A stretch of 64,000 nucleotides of DNA from Paenibacillus barcinonensis (GTDB lineage Bacteria; Bacillota; Bacilli; Paenibacillales; Paenibacillaceae), in contig NZ_QJSW01000001.1 in NCBI RefSeq assembly GCF_003217495.1, positions 124,001 to 188,000 of the forward strand, read 5' to 3'. The notes under the pieces are model-generated. The model was not told where the DNA came from, made no database searches, and saw only the letters and a list, made by a program, of their open reading frames with translations. Both the position numbers and the translations under genes were made by a program. The number at the start of each line of letters is the position of its first letter. Within the stretch, counting starts at the first letter, position 1. Positions 8,534 to 18,274 of the stretch are shown here, piece after piece.

Positions 8534-9102
8534 ATCGTTTGCTCACGATCTTCGACATTACCCGTCTCGTTAGTAGCTGCCGACGCATTGCCATCAGCAC
8601 CATGTGCGCCACTTGAATTTTCAGCATTATTCTGTACATTCTGCACAGATGTTTCAGTACCGTCAGTCTGCTTTGCACGATTCACCTGAATAATCTCGTC
8701 CAGCTTGATCTCGTCCTTGCCTACCTTGGCATACTGCACACCATCTCGTACAATAATTGAGTCAACAATCCCTTGACGCAGTGTACCGTTGTCTGATTTA
8801 TCTGCAGAAAGCCAGCTGATTTCCATGCCGATCATACCAGAGACAGCTCCAAGTGACTGATTCAACGTTTTTAACTGCGATGAAATATTCACCAGCTGTT
8901 CCACCGAACTGAACTGAGCCATTTGTGCAATGAACTCTTTATCTTCCATCGGTTGCATCGGGTCCTGATTCTGCAGCTGCGTAATTAAAATTTTGAGAAA
9001 CTGATCCTTGCCCAGCTCTTTGGTTGCAGGATTCGTTGTTGCTTTGTTGGCAGCCGAGTAATTGGGCCAAACATTGTTCGTAGAAATAAATTCATTTGCC
9101 AT
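8530..9102 (-). CDS. flgD: Flagellar hook capping/assembly protein FlgD
   Basis: FlgD forms the scaffold cap on which hook subunits polymerise. The family core [22 protein letters not shown] lies at about residues 31-52, followed by [10 protein letters not shown]. The C-terminal part is short and ends in a low-complexity Asn/Thr/Ala-rich tail, so the protein (190 residues) is close to the short Bacillus form. GAGGTGA precedes the ATG. It overlaps the next gene by 4 bp. Confidence 0.93.
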   Translation of the reverse strand: MANEFISTNNVWPNYSAANKATTNPATKELGKDQFLKILITQLQNQDPMQPMEDKEFIAQMAQFSSVEQLVNISSQLKTLNQSLGAVSGMIGMEISWLSADKSDNGTLRQGIVDSIIVRDGVQYAKVGKDEIKLDEIIQVNRAKQTDGTETSVQNVQNNAENSSGAHGADGNASAATNETGNVEDREQTI

Positions 9103-9121
9103 AGATTCACCTCATTCCTGT

Positions 9122-10483
9122 TTAAGCCTCTGCACTAAATGAATCACGCTTCACATCGCTACCTTCCACTTGCTCGCTACGCCAGTTGCGCAATTCTTCT
9201 TGAAGACTTGCTGCGCTTACAGCTTCATCGGTCTGTTCAGCACGTTCACGGGAACGCCGTTGCTGCTGAGACTGACTTCCTTGTTGACGCCCGCCATCCT
9301 GATACATCTCTGATCCAAGTGAGCTGTTCTGGGTAACTTCAAGTCGTTCTACCTGAATTCCTTGAGATTGCAGCGATGAACGCAGCTGCATCATCTGTTG
9401 CTCCAGCATATCTTTAGCCATCACATGCTCCGTCATAAAGCGAGCAACCAATTGCCCGTTCTGCAACGTAATCTGTACATCCAATTTGCCCAAATGCTCA
9501 GGACGAAGGGAGATCGTAGCCTCGGAGAATCCTTTTTGCTGCACAATATCCAGCTTGTTTACTACAAACTGCGTCATCTCTTTAGCAAAAAGGGAGGCTT
9601 GCATTACAGGCTCAGCCGGTTTTCCTGCTGCTGTACCTGAGCTCCGTAAGGACAGCTCTCCAGCGGTTACGATAGCTGTATTATGAATCTGTGCCTCTGT
9701 CTGAACTGAATTCGCCTTATCATCCGTATTCACCGTTTGAACAGGCTGCTCTTTCATTGCACTGGACGCATTCAGGATTGATTTAAGCTCAGCCCAGCCC
9801 TTTTTACCATCCGTTTCAACACCCGCCTGCTTCAATTGAGCTTGCAGTTGTTCAAGCAGCTGCTTGAATTCAGGAGCAGCTTGCAAAAAAGAACGATCCG
9901 GTTTATGAACTTCTGCTGTAAGCTGAGTCAGCATATCCTGTAGGACAAAACGTATAGCAGCTGGATGTTGAGAGAGTTCCAAGGCGGGTGCAGACTTAAC
10001 CGCATTAGCCTGGTCATCAGCATTATCATTTGTAGAACCTTGCTGCTTGTTGTTCGAATCCTTATTTAACAGGGTGTATAGCTGTTGAATTAACGTTTGA
10101 AGACCTGCGAGCAGGGCTGGGTCATTTTCCAAAGTTTCTTCCAAAGCATCCAGATCACCAAAAAGTTTCTTCAGCTTATCGCTAATATCCAGTTTGTCTG
10201 CATCGGCAAACAACGAACTCAACGTCTCACTTAGAGCAGAGTTTTCTCCTTCACTATCGGTTGCAAAAGTAAACACAAGCGGATTAGCCTTCTGGCTTGC
10301 CGCTCCATTTGCAGTATCTGTGCCTTCACCATTCCCACCTGCTCCAGCCAATGACATTGCCAGTGTCTGCAAAAACTCGCCACCAGAGGTAACGGCACCT
10401 TTGGAGTTAGGACCAGACACTTGAGTTGAACCCGCAGCTTTTGTAGTGGAAGCTGTGGAGTTCATCTGAAATACGAGTGACAT
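9122..10483 (-). CDS. fliK: Flagellar hook-length control protein FliK
   Basis: FliK is the secreted ruler that measures hook length and triggers the FlhB substrate switch. The 453-residue protein has a long, poorly conserved Ala/Asn/Gln-rich N-terminal part. A conserved C-terminal Flg_hook domain at about 320-385 contains ATISLRPEHLGKLDVQITL and ARFMTEHVMAKDMLEQ. A Gln/Arg-rich tail follows. GGGAGGTG lies five bases before the ATG. It stands 19 bp before flgD. A second FliK-like gene (ylqG) is at 32838-34889. Confidence 0.92.
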   Translation of the reverse strand: MSLVFQMNSTASTTKAAGSTQVSGPNSKGAVTSGGEFLQTLAMSLAGAGGNGEGTDTANGAASQKANPLVFTFATDSEGENSALSETLSSLFADADKLDISDKLKKLFGDLDALEETLENDPALLAGLQTLIQQLYTLLNKDSNNKQQGSTNDNADDQANAVKSAPALELSQHPAAIRFVLQDMLTQLTAEVHKPDRSFLQAAPEFKQLLEQLQAQLKQAGVETDGKKGWAELKSILNASSAMKEQPVQTVNTDDKANSVQTEAQIHNTAIVTAGELSLRSSGTAAGKPAEPVMQASLFAKEMTQFVVNKLDIVQQKGFSEATISLRPEHLGKLDVQITLQNGQLVARFMTEHVMAKDMLEQQMMQLRSSLQSQGIQVERLEVTQNSSLGSEMYQDGGRQQGSQSQQQRRSRERAEQTDEAVSAASLQEELRNWRSEQVEGSDVKRDSFSAEA

Positions 10484-10513
10484 TTTTTCACCTCCCTCCC
10501 CTACCGTTCACCA

Positions 10514-11452
10514 TTACTTATTGCCCATCAACCGATTCAAAACTTTAGCGGTCTCTACCGAATCTTCCTTTGACATGTTTTCAAGCAGTTGTGAACGAGT
10601 TGCATCATTAACAGAATTTAGTATCGTAAGTGTTTTGTCTGGACTTATTTTGTATGTTTCCAGTAACAGCTTCGCTCCGCTGGATGCAGACATGGAAGCA
10701 AAGGTTTGGCTTAACTGGTTTTTGTCCAGATTTTTGCTGTTGGTCGATGTTGTTGCAGATGCGGTAGCTGTTTCCTTTTTCAGTCGGGATTGCAGTGCAT
10801 CCAGGGCAAGATCGCCTGAAGGTTTCGCATCCTTCATCATCATCGTTACATCGGCTGCGGTTTTGGGGTCCATTTTCTCCAGCACCTTCGTGCGTGCCGT
10901 GGACTGCATCGCACTTAACATCTGCACCATTTCTTCATTCGTCATATTTTGCAAAATCGGTGCAGCTTTGCTTGGGCTCATATCAGCATACATTTTGGCT
11001 AAACTTTTAATTTGCTTCTGATAATCACTTTCCGCTTCTGGCTCTGTCGTCGCGGCCGTTTCAGCAGCCTTTTTGGCATCATCCAGTTTTTTTTGCAGAT
11101 CAGCCGTTTTCTGTGTTTCGGCAGTTGCTGCAGCTTTGGCCGCTTTGATCTCTGCATCTTTGGCCGTAACTTGAGACTTCAGCTTTTCTATCGTCGCTTC
11201 GGCACTCTCAACCTGCTTTTCCGAGCTCTTTAGTTTTTCTTTCTCCGGGTCAAGCACCGGATCGGGCACCCAATTTTTCACAAAAGGTATTTTCTGGGCT
11301 AGTTCAAGTGCGTTATTTCGAATATCTACATTAAAAAGAGTAAGCAGAACACCTAGCAATACAACTGTAAATACAATCGGAATGGAAATCATGAGAAACT
11401 TTTCCCATCCACTCCCGGATTCTTTTTCGATATCAGTGTCTTTTACAGCCAC
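10514..11452 (-). CDS. ylxF: YlxF/MotE-like flagellar operon protein with coiled coil and MgtE-N-type domain
   Basis: This operon position encodes YlxF in B. subtilis, related to the MotE chaperone-like proteins. The 312-residue protein has an N-terminal membrane segment at about 20-42 and a long Lys/Ala/Glu coiled coil at about 75-140. Helical repeats follow (MYADMSPSKAAPILQNMTNEEM... and LEKMDPKTAADVTMMM), resembling the MgtE N-terminal domain. It starts with GTG after AAGGAGG. It may link stator or export components; that function is inferred. Confidence 0.85.
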   Translation of the reverse strand: MAVKDTDIEKESGSGWEKFLMISIPIVFTVVLLGVLLTLFNVDIRNNALELAQKIPFVKNWVPDPVLDPEKEKLKSSEKQVESAEATIEKLKSQVTAKDAEIKAAKAAATAETQKTADLQKKLDDAKKAAETAATTEPEAESDYQKQIKSLAKMYADMSPSKAAPILQNMTNEEMVQMLSAMQSTARTKVLEKMDPKTAADVTMMMKDAKPSGDLALDALQSRLKKETATASATTSTNSKNLDKNQLSQTFASMSASSGAKLLLETYKISPDKTLTILNSVNDATRSQLLENMSKEDSVETAKVLNRLMGNK

Positions 11453-11497
11453 CGTTTATTCCTCCTTCACGAGACAACTTCGCGTCCGGCTCACATA

Positions 11498-11950
11498 TCA
11501 GTTCGCGCGTCCGGCTTTGGCAGCGAAGCGTACAGTAGCCATCTCGTCCAGATCGTTCTGTTCCCTGAGGAGCATCTCCTGCTGAAATCTGATTTTGGCC
11601 TTATCTCTCGCTCCAAGCCACACTTTTTCGTCTATTACTTTGCCATTCAGAAAGGTCTGATTCCGTTGCACATTCACCTGAGCATGCTTGACATCACTGC
11701 TCTTCCGTGAAATACATTCGTCCAGATGATATGCATAACGCTGCAGCTCCTGCAAACTGGACGCTGATGCACAACTCTCTGCAGAAGATTGAATGATGTC
11801 CATCAGACTGTTCCGATCATTAATTAGTTGCATCAGATGCTCTTCTTCTGTTTGCAATTTGCCAATGGCTGAAGATAACATCCACTCTGCCTGTGTCTTC
11901 TCATTGCTCTTCAGGTCAACAACCTTCTGGAAATGATATCGAAATTTCAT
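11498..11950 (-). CDS. fliJ: Flagellar export chaperone FliJ
   Basis: FliJ is a small coiled-coil protein that inserts into the FliI ATPase ring and couples it to FlhA. The 150-residue product begins MKFRYHFQKVVDLKSNEK, the usual FliJ start, and is almost entirely helical and charged. It lies 11 bp downstream of fliI; the AAGGAG overlapping the fliI end is about 15 bases from the ATG, so coupling is likely. Confidence 0.92.
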   Translation of the reverse strand: MKFRYHFQKVVDLKSNEKTQAEWMLSSAIGKLQTEEEHLMQLINDRNSLMDIIQSSAESCASASSLQELQRYAYHLDECISRKSSDVKHAQVNVQRNQTFLNGKVIDEKVWLGARDKAKIRFQQEMLLREQNDLDEMATVRFAAKAGRAN

Positions 11951-11961
11951 CGTTTACCCAT

Positions 11962-13281
11962 TCATCTCCTTGCGAACTCCAGAATCAACCGCTCCTGTAC
12001 CTCACTTAACGTTGTCTTTTCATCAACCTTCTGCTTCGTAAACTCCCAAATATGATCAATCTGATCCATGGCCTCATCTATCGCGGCATTCGATCCACGC
12101 TGGTAAGCTCCGATGTTGATCAAATCCTCTGATTCCTTATACACAGCCATGAGACGTTTCATATTGTTTACCGCATCAATCTGTTCTTCAGGTGCAATGT
12201 CCTTCATGACACGACTGATGCTGGCAAGCACATCTATTGCAGGAAAATGACCCTTGTTCGCGATCGCACGATTTAACACAATGTGACCATCCAGTATCCC
12301 ACGGACCGCATCTGCAATCGGTTCATTCATGTCATCCCCGTCGACTAGTACAGTATAAAATGCTGTAATTGAACCCGTTGGTCCTGTGCCTGCACGTTCC
12401 AGAAGTTTAGGCAGACTTGCAAATACCGAAGGAGTATAACCTCTCATTGCAGGCGGTTCGCCTACAGCCAAACCAACTTCCCTCTGCGCCATGGCGTAAC
12501 GAGTTACCGAATCCATCATTAACATGACATTCATGCCCCGATCCCGGAAATATTCCGCAATCGTCGTTGCAATAACGGCCCCCTTGATTCGGATCAAGGC
12601 AGGCTGATCTGATGTTGCCACAATAACTACAGAACGCTCCAGACCTTCCGGACCCAGATCCCGCTCAATAAAATCCCGAACCTCACGCCCACGCTCTCCG
12701 ACAAGTGCGATCACATTGACATCGGCTGCGGTATTCCGGGCAATCATACCCATTAATGTACTTTTACCAACACCCGAACCTGCAAAAATACCAACCCGCT
12801 GCCCTTTGCCTACTGTTAGCAAGCCGTCAATTGCTCGGACACCCACACTCATCGTTTCAAGGACACGCGGGCGGTCCATCGGATTTACGGGTGTATTCGA
12901 GGTAGAGTACATCGGCATTCTGGAAGGTAACAGCGAACCATCAAGCGGTTGTCCAAGTCCATCCAGAACCTTGCCGAGAAGCTCAGAGCCCACCTGCACT
13001 CCGAGAGGCTTCCCCGTCCCTACAACGTCACAGCCAGGTCCAATAGATTGAAGCTCTCCAAGCGGCATTAGCAGCACTTTGTTATCCCTGAACCCCACAA
13101 CCTCAGCTTGAAGCGGCTTGGCAGATTTTCCAGGGTAGATGTAACAGACATCGCCGATGCTGGCATCAGGGCCTTCGGATTCCACCATCAGCCCTATCAC
13201 CTGAGTCACTTTGCCGTTAATCCGAACAGGATCAAATTGCCTTAGGTGCTCCATATAACGCTGTGAACTAAGAACCTTCAT
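11962..13281 (-). CDS. fliI: Flagellum-specific ATPase FliI
   Basis: FliI is the hexameric F1-like ATPase that unfolds and feeds export substrates. It has an N-terminal beta-barrel (VTQVIGLMVESEGP), Walker A GIFAGSGVGKSTLMG, the Walker B region MNVMLMMDSVTRYA and the T3SS ATPase signature PSVFASLPKLLERAG. I take the ATG at 13281, giving 439 residues and a 14-bp overlap with fliH. TTG 13308 or ATG 13302 would only add residues encoded inside fliH. Confidence 0.95.
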   Translation of the reverse strand: MKVLSSQRYMEHLRQFDPVRINGKVTQVIGLMVESEGPDASIGDVCYIYPGKSAKPLQAEVVGFRDNKVLLMPLGELQSIGPGCDVVGTGKPLGVQVGSELLGKVLDGLGQPLDGSLLPSRMPMYSTSNTPVNPMDRPRVLETMSVGVRAIDGLLTVGKGQRVGIFAGSGVGKSTLMGMIARNTAADVNVIALVGERGREVRDFIERDLGPEGLERSVVIVATSDQPALIRIKGAVIATTIAEYFRDRGMNVMLMMDSVTRYAMAQREVGLAVGEPPAMRGYTPSVFASLPKLLERAGTGPTGSITAFYTVLVDGDDMNEPIADAVRGILDGHIVLNRAIANKGHFPAIDVLASISRVMKDIAPEEQIDAVNNMKRLMAVYKESEDLINIGAYQRGSNAAIDEAMDQIDHIWEFTKQKVDEKTTLSEVQERLILEFARR

Positions 13282-14125
13282 GTTGATGTCTTCGCTCCTC
13301 ATCCTCAAGTGCCAGGCGGATCAGCTCTTTTTTTATCTCGGCAAGCTGTGTATCAATCCGGGCGTCAACACTCCCGAAGGAAGAACGGATCACACATCCT
13401 TTATCCTTCACCGTTGCATCTGGTAGAATCTGCAACTCCGCTTGCGAATCAATGGAGAGAGCCAGTTCTTCCCGTGCAGCTTGTACAAAAGAAAACTGTT
13501 CAGGTGCTACACAAAGTGTAATCTGTCCCTGTTCTCTTTTTCTCGATAAACTCTGACGTATCAGTTCGAGTGTTTGATCAGGCTCTACCGTCAGTTGCTT
13601 GTCAATGACCTTCTCGGCAATGCCGCACGCCAGTTCAACAAGGAAGGGCTCTGCTTCCTGAATAATCTGTTCTTTGGCAACATACGCTTCCTGAAGCACC
13701 TCTTGTGCTTCTTTCATCATCTCTTCGATCTTCACCTGGAGCGCCTCTTCAGCTTGTGCTCGTCCTTCTTCAAACCCTTGCTGGAAACCTTGAGATCGCA
13801 GAGCCTCGGTCAGATGCTCATCCTGCTCTCGTTGTTCCTGCCACCAGCGTTCAATCTGTTCCCGGGCTTCCTGAAGCATTCGTTCTGCTTCTTCCGAAGC
13901 ATCACGCACCTGCTTTTCTGCAAACTCCTTGGCATCCTCCAGCATCTCGGCAGTGAGACGTTCCGTCTCTTCATCCACTCGTGCACGAAGCACTTCTGCT
14001 TCGGAAACTGCAGCGCCATCCCCATCTAATCCGGACTCTTCATCACTACCATAGTAGTGATGATTTTCGAGCCTTTTATGGTCTTCGACAGGAACATACT
14101 GGAAAGATTTAATCAAATTAGACAA
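13268..14125 (-). CDS. fliH: Flagellar assembly protein FliH
   Basis: FliH is the stator-like regulator that holds FliI and docks it to the C ring. The product (about 285 residues) is rich in Glu/Gln with a long coiled coil (residues 60-150) and ends in the vacuolar-ATPase-E-like domain. The family start SNLIKSFQYVPVEDHKRLE supports the TTG at 14125, which has GGAGG 11 bases upstream and overlaps the fliG stop. An ATG at 14134 sits too close to that ribosome site. Confidence 0.9.
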   Translation of the reverse strand: MSNLIKSFQYVPVEDHKRLENHHYYGSDEESGLDGDGAAVSEAEVLRARVDEETERLTAEMLEDAKEFAEKQVRDASEEAERMLQEAREQIERWWQEQREQDEHLTEALRSQGFQQGFEEGRAQAEEALQVKIEEMMKEAQEVLQEAYVAKEQIIQEAEPFLVELACGIAEKVIDKQLTVEPDQTLELIRQSLSRKREQGQITLCVAPEQFSFVQAAREELALSIDSQAELQILPDATVKDKGCVIRSSFGSVDARIDTQLAEIKKELIRLALEDEERRHQHEGS

Positions 14126-15134
14126 TGATATCATCTCCTCCGCCACGTGCGATAATGATCTCACCGGCTTCTTCCAGTCTGCGGATTGTACCTACGATAC
14201 GTGTCTGAGCTTCCTCCACATCACGCAACCGCACAGGTCCCATAAATTCCATCTCTTCCTTGAATGTTTCGGACATCCGTTTGGACATATTTCGGAACAC
14301 CGCCTCCCGAACTTCCTCGCTTGCCACTTTGAGTGCAAGCTGCAGATCGGCATTGTCGATATCCCGGATAATACGTTGAATGGAACGATCGTCCACATTG
14401 ACAATATCTTCGAAAACGAACATGCGTTTTTTGATTTCTTCTGCCAGCTCCGGATCCTGAATTTCGAGGGAATCCAAAATTGTACGTTCTGTCCCCCGAT
14501 CGACGCCATTCAAAATCTGAACGATAGATTCAATACCACCCGCATTCGTGTAGTCCTGCGTTACTGTAGATGACAGCTTCTGCTCCAGTACACGCTCCAC
14601 CTGTGAAATAACTTCCGGTGAAGTGCTGTCCATTACCGCTACTCTGCGAGCGACATCCGCTTGCTTCTCTTGAGGAAGAGAAGACAGAATAGCCGCGGCT
14701 TGTTCAAATTGCAAATAGGACAAGACCAGAGCGATCGTTTGCGGACTTTCATTCTGAATAAAGTTCAATATCTGGTTCGGATCTGCTTTACGCGCAAAAT
14801 CAAACGGTCTGACTTGCAGTGTAGCGGTCAAACGATTAATAACTTCAAGCGCTTTGGTGGAGCCGAGCGCCTTCTCCAAAATTTCCTTGGCATAGTTGAT
14901 ACCGCCTTGAGAGATATACTCTTGTGCCAAACAAATCTGATGGAACTCGGACATAATGAGGTCTTTCTCCGAAGCATCCACCTTTCGCACATTGGCGATT
15001 TCCAAAGTTAGTTGCTCGATTTCCTCATCACGTAAATGCTTGAAGATTTGAGCTGACACTTCGGGACCTAATGTAATTAACAAAATTGCTGCTTTTTGTC
15101 TGCCAGTCAATGTTTGACTTCCTGCTTTTGCCAA
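14118..15134 (-). CDS. fliG: Flagellar motor switch protein FliG
   Basis: FliG is the rotor protein that receives torque from the stators. The sequence carries LTGRQKAAILLITLG at the N-terminus, the armadillo EHPQ-like motif (here ESPQTIALVLSYL) and a C-terminal torque domain (FVFEDIVNVDDRSIQRI, then GPVRLRDVEEAQ). It ends ARGGGDDIIV. The TTG at 15134 has GAGGTG six bases upstream and gives 338 residues, as I recall for B. subtilis. A GTG at 15143 is nearer the fliF stop but has no ribosome site. Confidence 0.95.
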   Translation of the reverse strand: MAKAGSQTLTGRQKAAILLITLGPEVSAQIFKHLRDEEIEQLTLEIANVRKVDASEKDLIMSEFHQICLAQEYISQGGINYAKEILEKALGSTKALEVINRLTATLQVRPFDFARKADPNQILNFIQNESPQTIALVLSYLQFEQAAAILSSLPQEKQADVARRVAVMDSTSPEVISQVERVLEQKLSSTVTQDYTNAGGIESIVQILNGVDRGTERTILDSLEIQDPELAEEIKKRMFVFEDIVNVDDRSIQRIIRDIDNADLQLALKVASEEVREAVFRNMSKRMSETFKEEMEFMGPVRLRDVEEAQTRIVGTIRRLEEAGEIIIARGGGDDIIV

Positions 15135-15145
15135 TGTGTTCACCT

Positions 15146-16732
15146 CTATTCGTCAGCCAGCCACGTACGCAGCAGATTGACGAATTCGTCCGGCTTTTTC
15201 TTCGCCAAACTCTCCAATTGTTTGCGCACTTGACTTTCGTTCGTCACACTGTCCAATGTTATGGACGGGAACTCTGTTGCAACTGGAAGCGGGATATCCT
15301 CTTCTTCCTCAATTTCATTTTGTTTACGACGACGACGCACTAACAAGATCACGACTGTAGCAATCAATGCTGCAATCAATGCTCCGCCACCCCACATCAT
15401 TGCAGGTGTAAGCTGGAAGCCCTTATTGGTATCGGCAGCCGTTGCGAACCCTTGTGACATGACTGAAACTTTCTTAGTCAAATCTGCATCCGTTATTGTA
15501 GTTCCTGAATCTGCCAAAGACGCGCGGACGATGTTAACCAGAATGTTTTCAATCGCATCCTTAACCGGTTGCTGTAATTCAGTTTGTCCTGCAGGCGGTT
15601 CAACAGCGACGTTAATGGTTAAATCTTTTACAGTATATGGGCTTTGAACAATATCTCTGGCAATACGATTAACTTCATAGTTAATTGTACTGGAGGATTC
15701 CTCCGAATTTCCGTTGCTGTTCGTATCCGAGGAAGGATAACCCGGAACGTCCTGTTGACCGGTTCCTGCAACACCACCGGAAGGTGTAGCTCCTCCGGTA
15801 TAGCTTTTTTGAATTTGTTGCACGCTGATCTCGATGCCCTTCATGTTCTCTTGATCGACAGGTGTAACCATGTTCTCTTTGCTGGTCACCTTATCAAAAT
15901 TCAATTTGGAGGCTACGAGCACGTTAACTTTATCCTCACCCACGATCTGAGAAAGAAACTGTTTAACGTTGTTTCGCACATCACTTTCAAACTTTTTCTG
16001 TAAAGCCATATTTTCTTGAACTTCTGATGACAACCCGCCACTGCCACCACGAGCCGTCGGAATGAGCTCAGCCTCATCCGTATTGGTGATGGTGATATTT
16101 TCAATCGGCAGGTTTGGCACAGCCGTTTTAACCAAATTAAAGTATCCGTCTACAGCTGCTTGGTTCGGATGATAACCAGGTTTGAACTGCAATGCTACAG
16201 AGGCCGAAGCTTTGTCTTGTTCTTCGAGACCTGCAAAGATGTTATCTTTCGGCATGTTAACAAGCACTTTAGCATCCTGAATTCCCTGCATGCGCTCAAG
16301 TAACTTTTCAACTTCTCCGTTTAATGCATTGTTGTACTTCACATCAAACTCTTTGTCCGTCATGCCAATAGGCGATGAAGAACTTTCAAATGCTTTATAA
16401 CCAAGTGAACCATTTTGAATGATACCTTGCGATCCGATATTCACTTTTGTCAGCGCTACATCTGTACTGGGCACAGAGATACTTTTTCCATCCGCGCTTA
16501 GTTTGTAAGGAATATTGGAAGAATTCAGATAGTTGATTACACCCGCTGAATCACTTGCATTTAAATCAGTGAACGCAACTTCATATTCTGTTTTGGATAA
16601 CTGCATCGTCAGAACGACTGCTGCCAAAATCAGAAAAAGGAAGGTTGAAATAAATAATGTTTTTTGCTTCTTGCTAAAGCTGTTCCAGTACTGTGATGCC
16701 TTGTCCCTGTACTGGGCAATTCTCTCATTCAC
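15146..16732 (-). CDS. fliF: Flagellar MS-ring protein FliF
   Basis: FliF forms the membrane MS ring, the base of the basal body. The 528-residue protein has membrane segments at about 24-44 and 440-460. Between them lie secretin-like ring-building domains (EYEVAFTDLNASDSAGVINYL; QDAKVLVNMPKDNIF). The C-terminal cytoplasmic tail that binds FliG (RKQLESLAKKKPDEFVNLLRTW) is intact. The start is GTG with GGGGTG upstream. A 131-bp spacer separates it from fliE. Confidence 0.95.
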   Translation of the reverse strand: MNERIAQYRDKASQYWNSFSKKQKTLFISTFLFLILAAVVLTMQLSKTEYEVAFTDLNASDSAGVINYLNSSNIPYKLSADGKSISVPSTDVALTKVNIGSQGIIQNGSLGYKAFESSSSPIGMTDKEFDVKYNNALNGEVEKLLERMQGIQDAKVLVNMPKDNIFAGLEEQDKASASVALQFKPGYHPNQAAVDGYFNLVKTAVPNLPIENITITNTDEAELIPTARGGSGGLSSEVQENMALQKKFESDVRNNVKQFLSQIVGEDKVNVLVASKLNFDKVTSKENMVTPVDQENMKGIEISVQQIQKSYTGGATPSGGVAGTGQQDVPGYPSSDTNSNGNSEESSSTINYEVNRIARDIVQSPYTVKDLTINVAVEPPAGQTELQQPVKDAIENILVNIVRASLADSGTTITDADLTKKVSVMSQGFATAADTNKGFQLTPAMMWGGGALIAALIATVVILLVRRRRKQNEIEEEEDIPLPVATEFPSITLDSVTNESQVRKQLESLAKKKPDEFVNLLRTWLADE

Positions 16733-16863
16733 TCTGTCACCCCATCCGAAACTTTGCTTAGTCTGTCCTTACACAAGGCCTTAGCGTTCCATTGGCCTGC
16801 GTGAGGAGCAGCATCGCAGCTGCTTGTCGTAATGATCAGCGCTATTGCCTGCGCAAGTGTGTC

Positions 16864-17175
16864 TTATAATTGCGTGCGCATAATCTCCTGATATGCTTCA
16901 ACCACTTTGTTTCGAACCTGAGAGGTCAGTTGCAGACTTAACAAGGCTTGTTCTGATGCAATCATCACCTGATCTACATTCGCCTTGCCGATTAAAAATT
17001 GATTAGACATTTCATGCGCTTGAGACTCCTGTGCAGCGACAGACCCCAGCGCATTTTGTAAATATGTACCGAAGCTCTGAATACTCTCGGCGGGTGTGGA
17101 AGGTTTATTTTCAACAGTGCTCTTCATCTGCAACTGCTGGGCGCCTTGAATGTTAAACATATTATTCTGAATCAT
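16864..17175 (-). CDS. fliE: Flagellar hook-basal body protein FliE
   Basis: FliE joins the MS ring to the rod. The 103-residue helical protein has the family pattern SFGTYLQNALGSVAAQESQAHE followed by ANVDQVMIASEQALLSLQLTSQVRNKVVEAYQEIMR. It is encoded between flgC and fliF, its usual place. No signal peptide is present, since rod proteins leave by the flagellar export system. Confidence 0.95.
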   Translation of the reverse strand: MIQNNMFNIQGAQQLQMKSTVENKPSTPAESIQSFGTYLQNALGSVAAQESQAHEMSNQFLIGKANVDQVMIASEQALLSLQLTSQVRNKVVEAYQEIMRTQL

Positions 17176-17229
17176 GAATGTCCCTCCCCTTATCTCTTGG
17201 TTTCAATTGTTGTCGAAGGATGCAACAGA

Positions 17230-17682
17230 TTAAGATCTTCCGATCTCCAAAGCTTTTTGAATCATCGCTTTGGTTGAATTCAGTGCTGTAACGTTAGCCT
17301 CGTAAGAACGTGAAGCCGAGATCATATCGACCATTTCTTTTGCAATATCCACATTCGGCATGTATACATAACCTTCTGCGTTTGCGTCAGGATGAGTCGG
17401 ATCATAGACGGGCTTCAGTGGTGACGGATCCTCTTTGATCTCGGTTACTCTGACACCGTTCCCCGCTCCTCCACCCTGCATCTGATTTTGCAGCATCGTA
17501 CTGAAGGACGATTTATTCGGCTCCATTACAACCATTTTCCTTTTGTAAGGAACTGCAACCCCGTTAACCACGCTCGCGCGCGTTGTTTCCGCGTTTGCAA
17601 TGTTGGATGAGATGACGTCCATTCGTAACCGTTGAGCTGTTAGAGCTGAAGCACTGATTCCAAAACTGTTACTAATATTCAA
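17230..17682 (-). CDS. flgC: Flagellar rod protein FlgC
   Basis: FlgC is a proximal rod subunit. The 150-residue protein has the rod/hook N-terminal signature (FGISASALTAQRLRMDVISSNIANAET). Its C-terminal helix (YVYMPNVDIAKEMVDMISASRSYEANVTALNSTK) is typical of FlgC. The start lies 5 bp after flgB. Confidence 0.96.
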   Translation of the reverse strand: MNISNSFGISASALTAQRLRMDVISSNIANAETTRASVVNGVAVPYKRKMVVMEPNKSSFSTMLQNQMQGGGAGNGVRVTEIKEDPSPLKPVYDPTHPDANAEGYVYMPNVDIAKEMVDMISASRSYEANVTALNSTKAMIQKALEIGRS

Positions 17683-17687
17683 CGATG

Positions 17688-18095
17688 TTATCTCCCTTCT
17701 ACGCCGATTCGCATCATTTTAATCTGTTCGTTTACTTGCTGGATATAAGCGTTGTAACGCAATTGATTGTCCGCCAGAAGGCTCATTTCTCGATCAATAT
17801 CCACGTTATTCTGGTTGTTATTCATAGAAGTGGACTGGTCCATATTAACTACTGGCGTTGGTATGGAAGAGGAAGGACCTATGACAAAATGCCTTGGATC
17901 CGTTACTTTACCTTTGAGAACAGGCAGATCACCGTTCATCTGTTCCTTCAGCATTTCTTCAAAAGAAACGTCTGAGCGCTTGAAATACGGGGTATCGGCA
18001 TTTGCGATGTTGTCAGCAATCGTTCGTTGTCTGATATTTGACGCATCGAGTGCACCTTGCAATCTTTTAAAGCTGATATCATTTAAAAGATTCAC
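17688..18095 (-). CDS. flgB: Flagellar rod protein FlgB
   Basis: FlgB is the most proximal rod subunit and the first gene of the fla/che operon. The signature QRTIADNIANADTPYFKRSDVSFEEML is near the N-terminus, with DREMSLLADNQLRYNAYIQQV at the C-terminal end. The GTG at 18095 has GGAGG six bases upstream. An open frame to 18155 adds a basic segment without a ribosome site and was not used. The product is 135 residues. Confidence 0.94.
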   Translation of the reverse strand: MNLLNDISFKRLQGALDASNIRQRTIADNIANADTPYFKRSDVSFEEMLKEQMNGDLPVLKGKVTDPRHFVIGPSSSIPTPVVNMDQSTSMNNNQNNVDIDREMSLLADNQLRYNAYIQQVNEQIKMMRIGVEGR

Positions 18096-18162
18096 GATAT
18101 CCCTCCTCTCTTTAGAATTTATGGAAAAAGATTGAATCTTTTTACGCGAAATCACTTATGTT

Positions 18163-18187
18163 TTTTCGACAAAAACATTCGTCTTTA
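18163..18187 (-). promoter_or_regulatory. Possible SigD-like promoter of the fla/che operon
   Basis: On the minus strand TAAA (18187-18184) is followed after 13 bases by GTCGAAAA (18170-18163), a partial match to the SigD pattern TAAA-N15-GCCGATAA. The spacing is two bases short, so this is a weak call. No convincing SigA promoter was seen between the 18275 terminator and flgB. Confidence 0.25.
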
Positions 18188-18274
18188 TGCGTTTTTCTAG
18201 GACTTTGGTAGAATTAACTCTGATGTTGTCGTATAACATAAGTTTCTTCGAGTTTGGGATATATTACAATAAGA

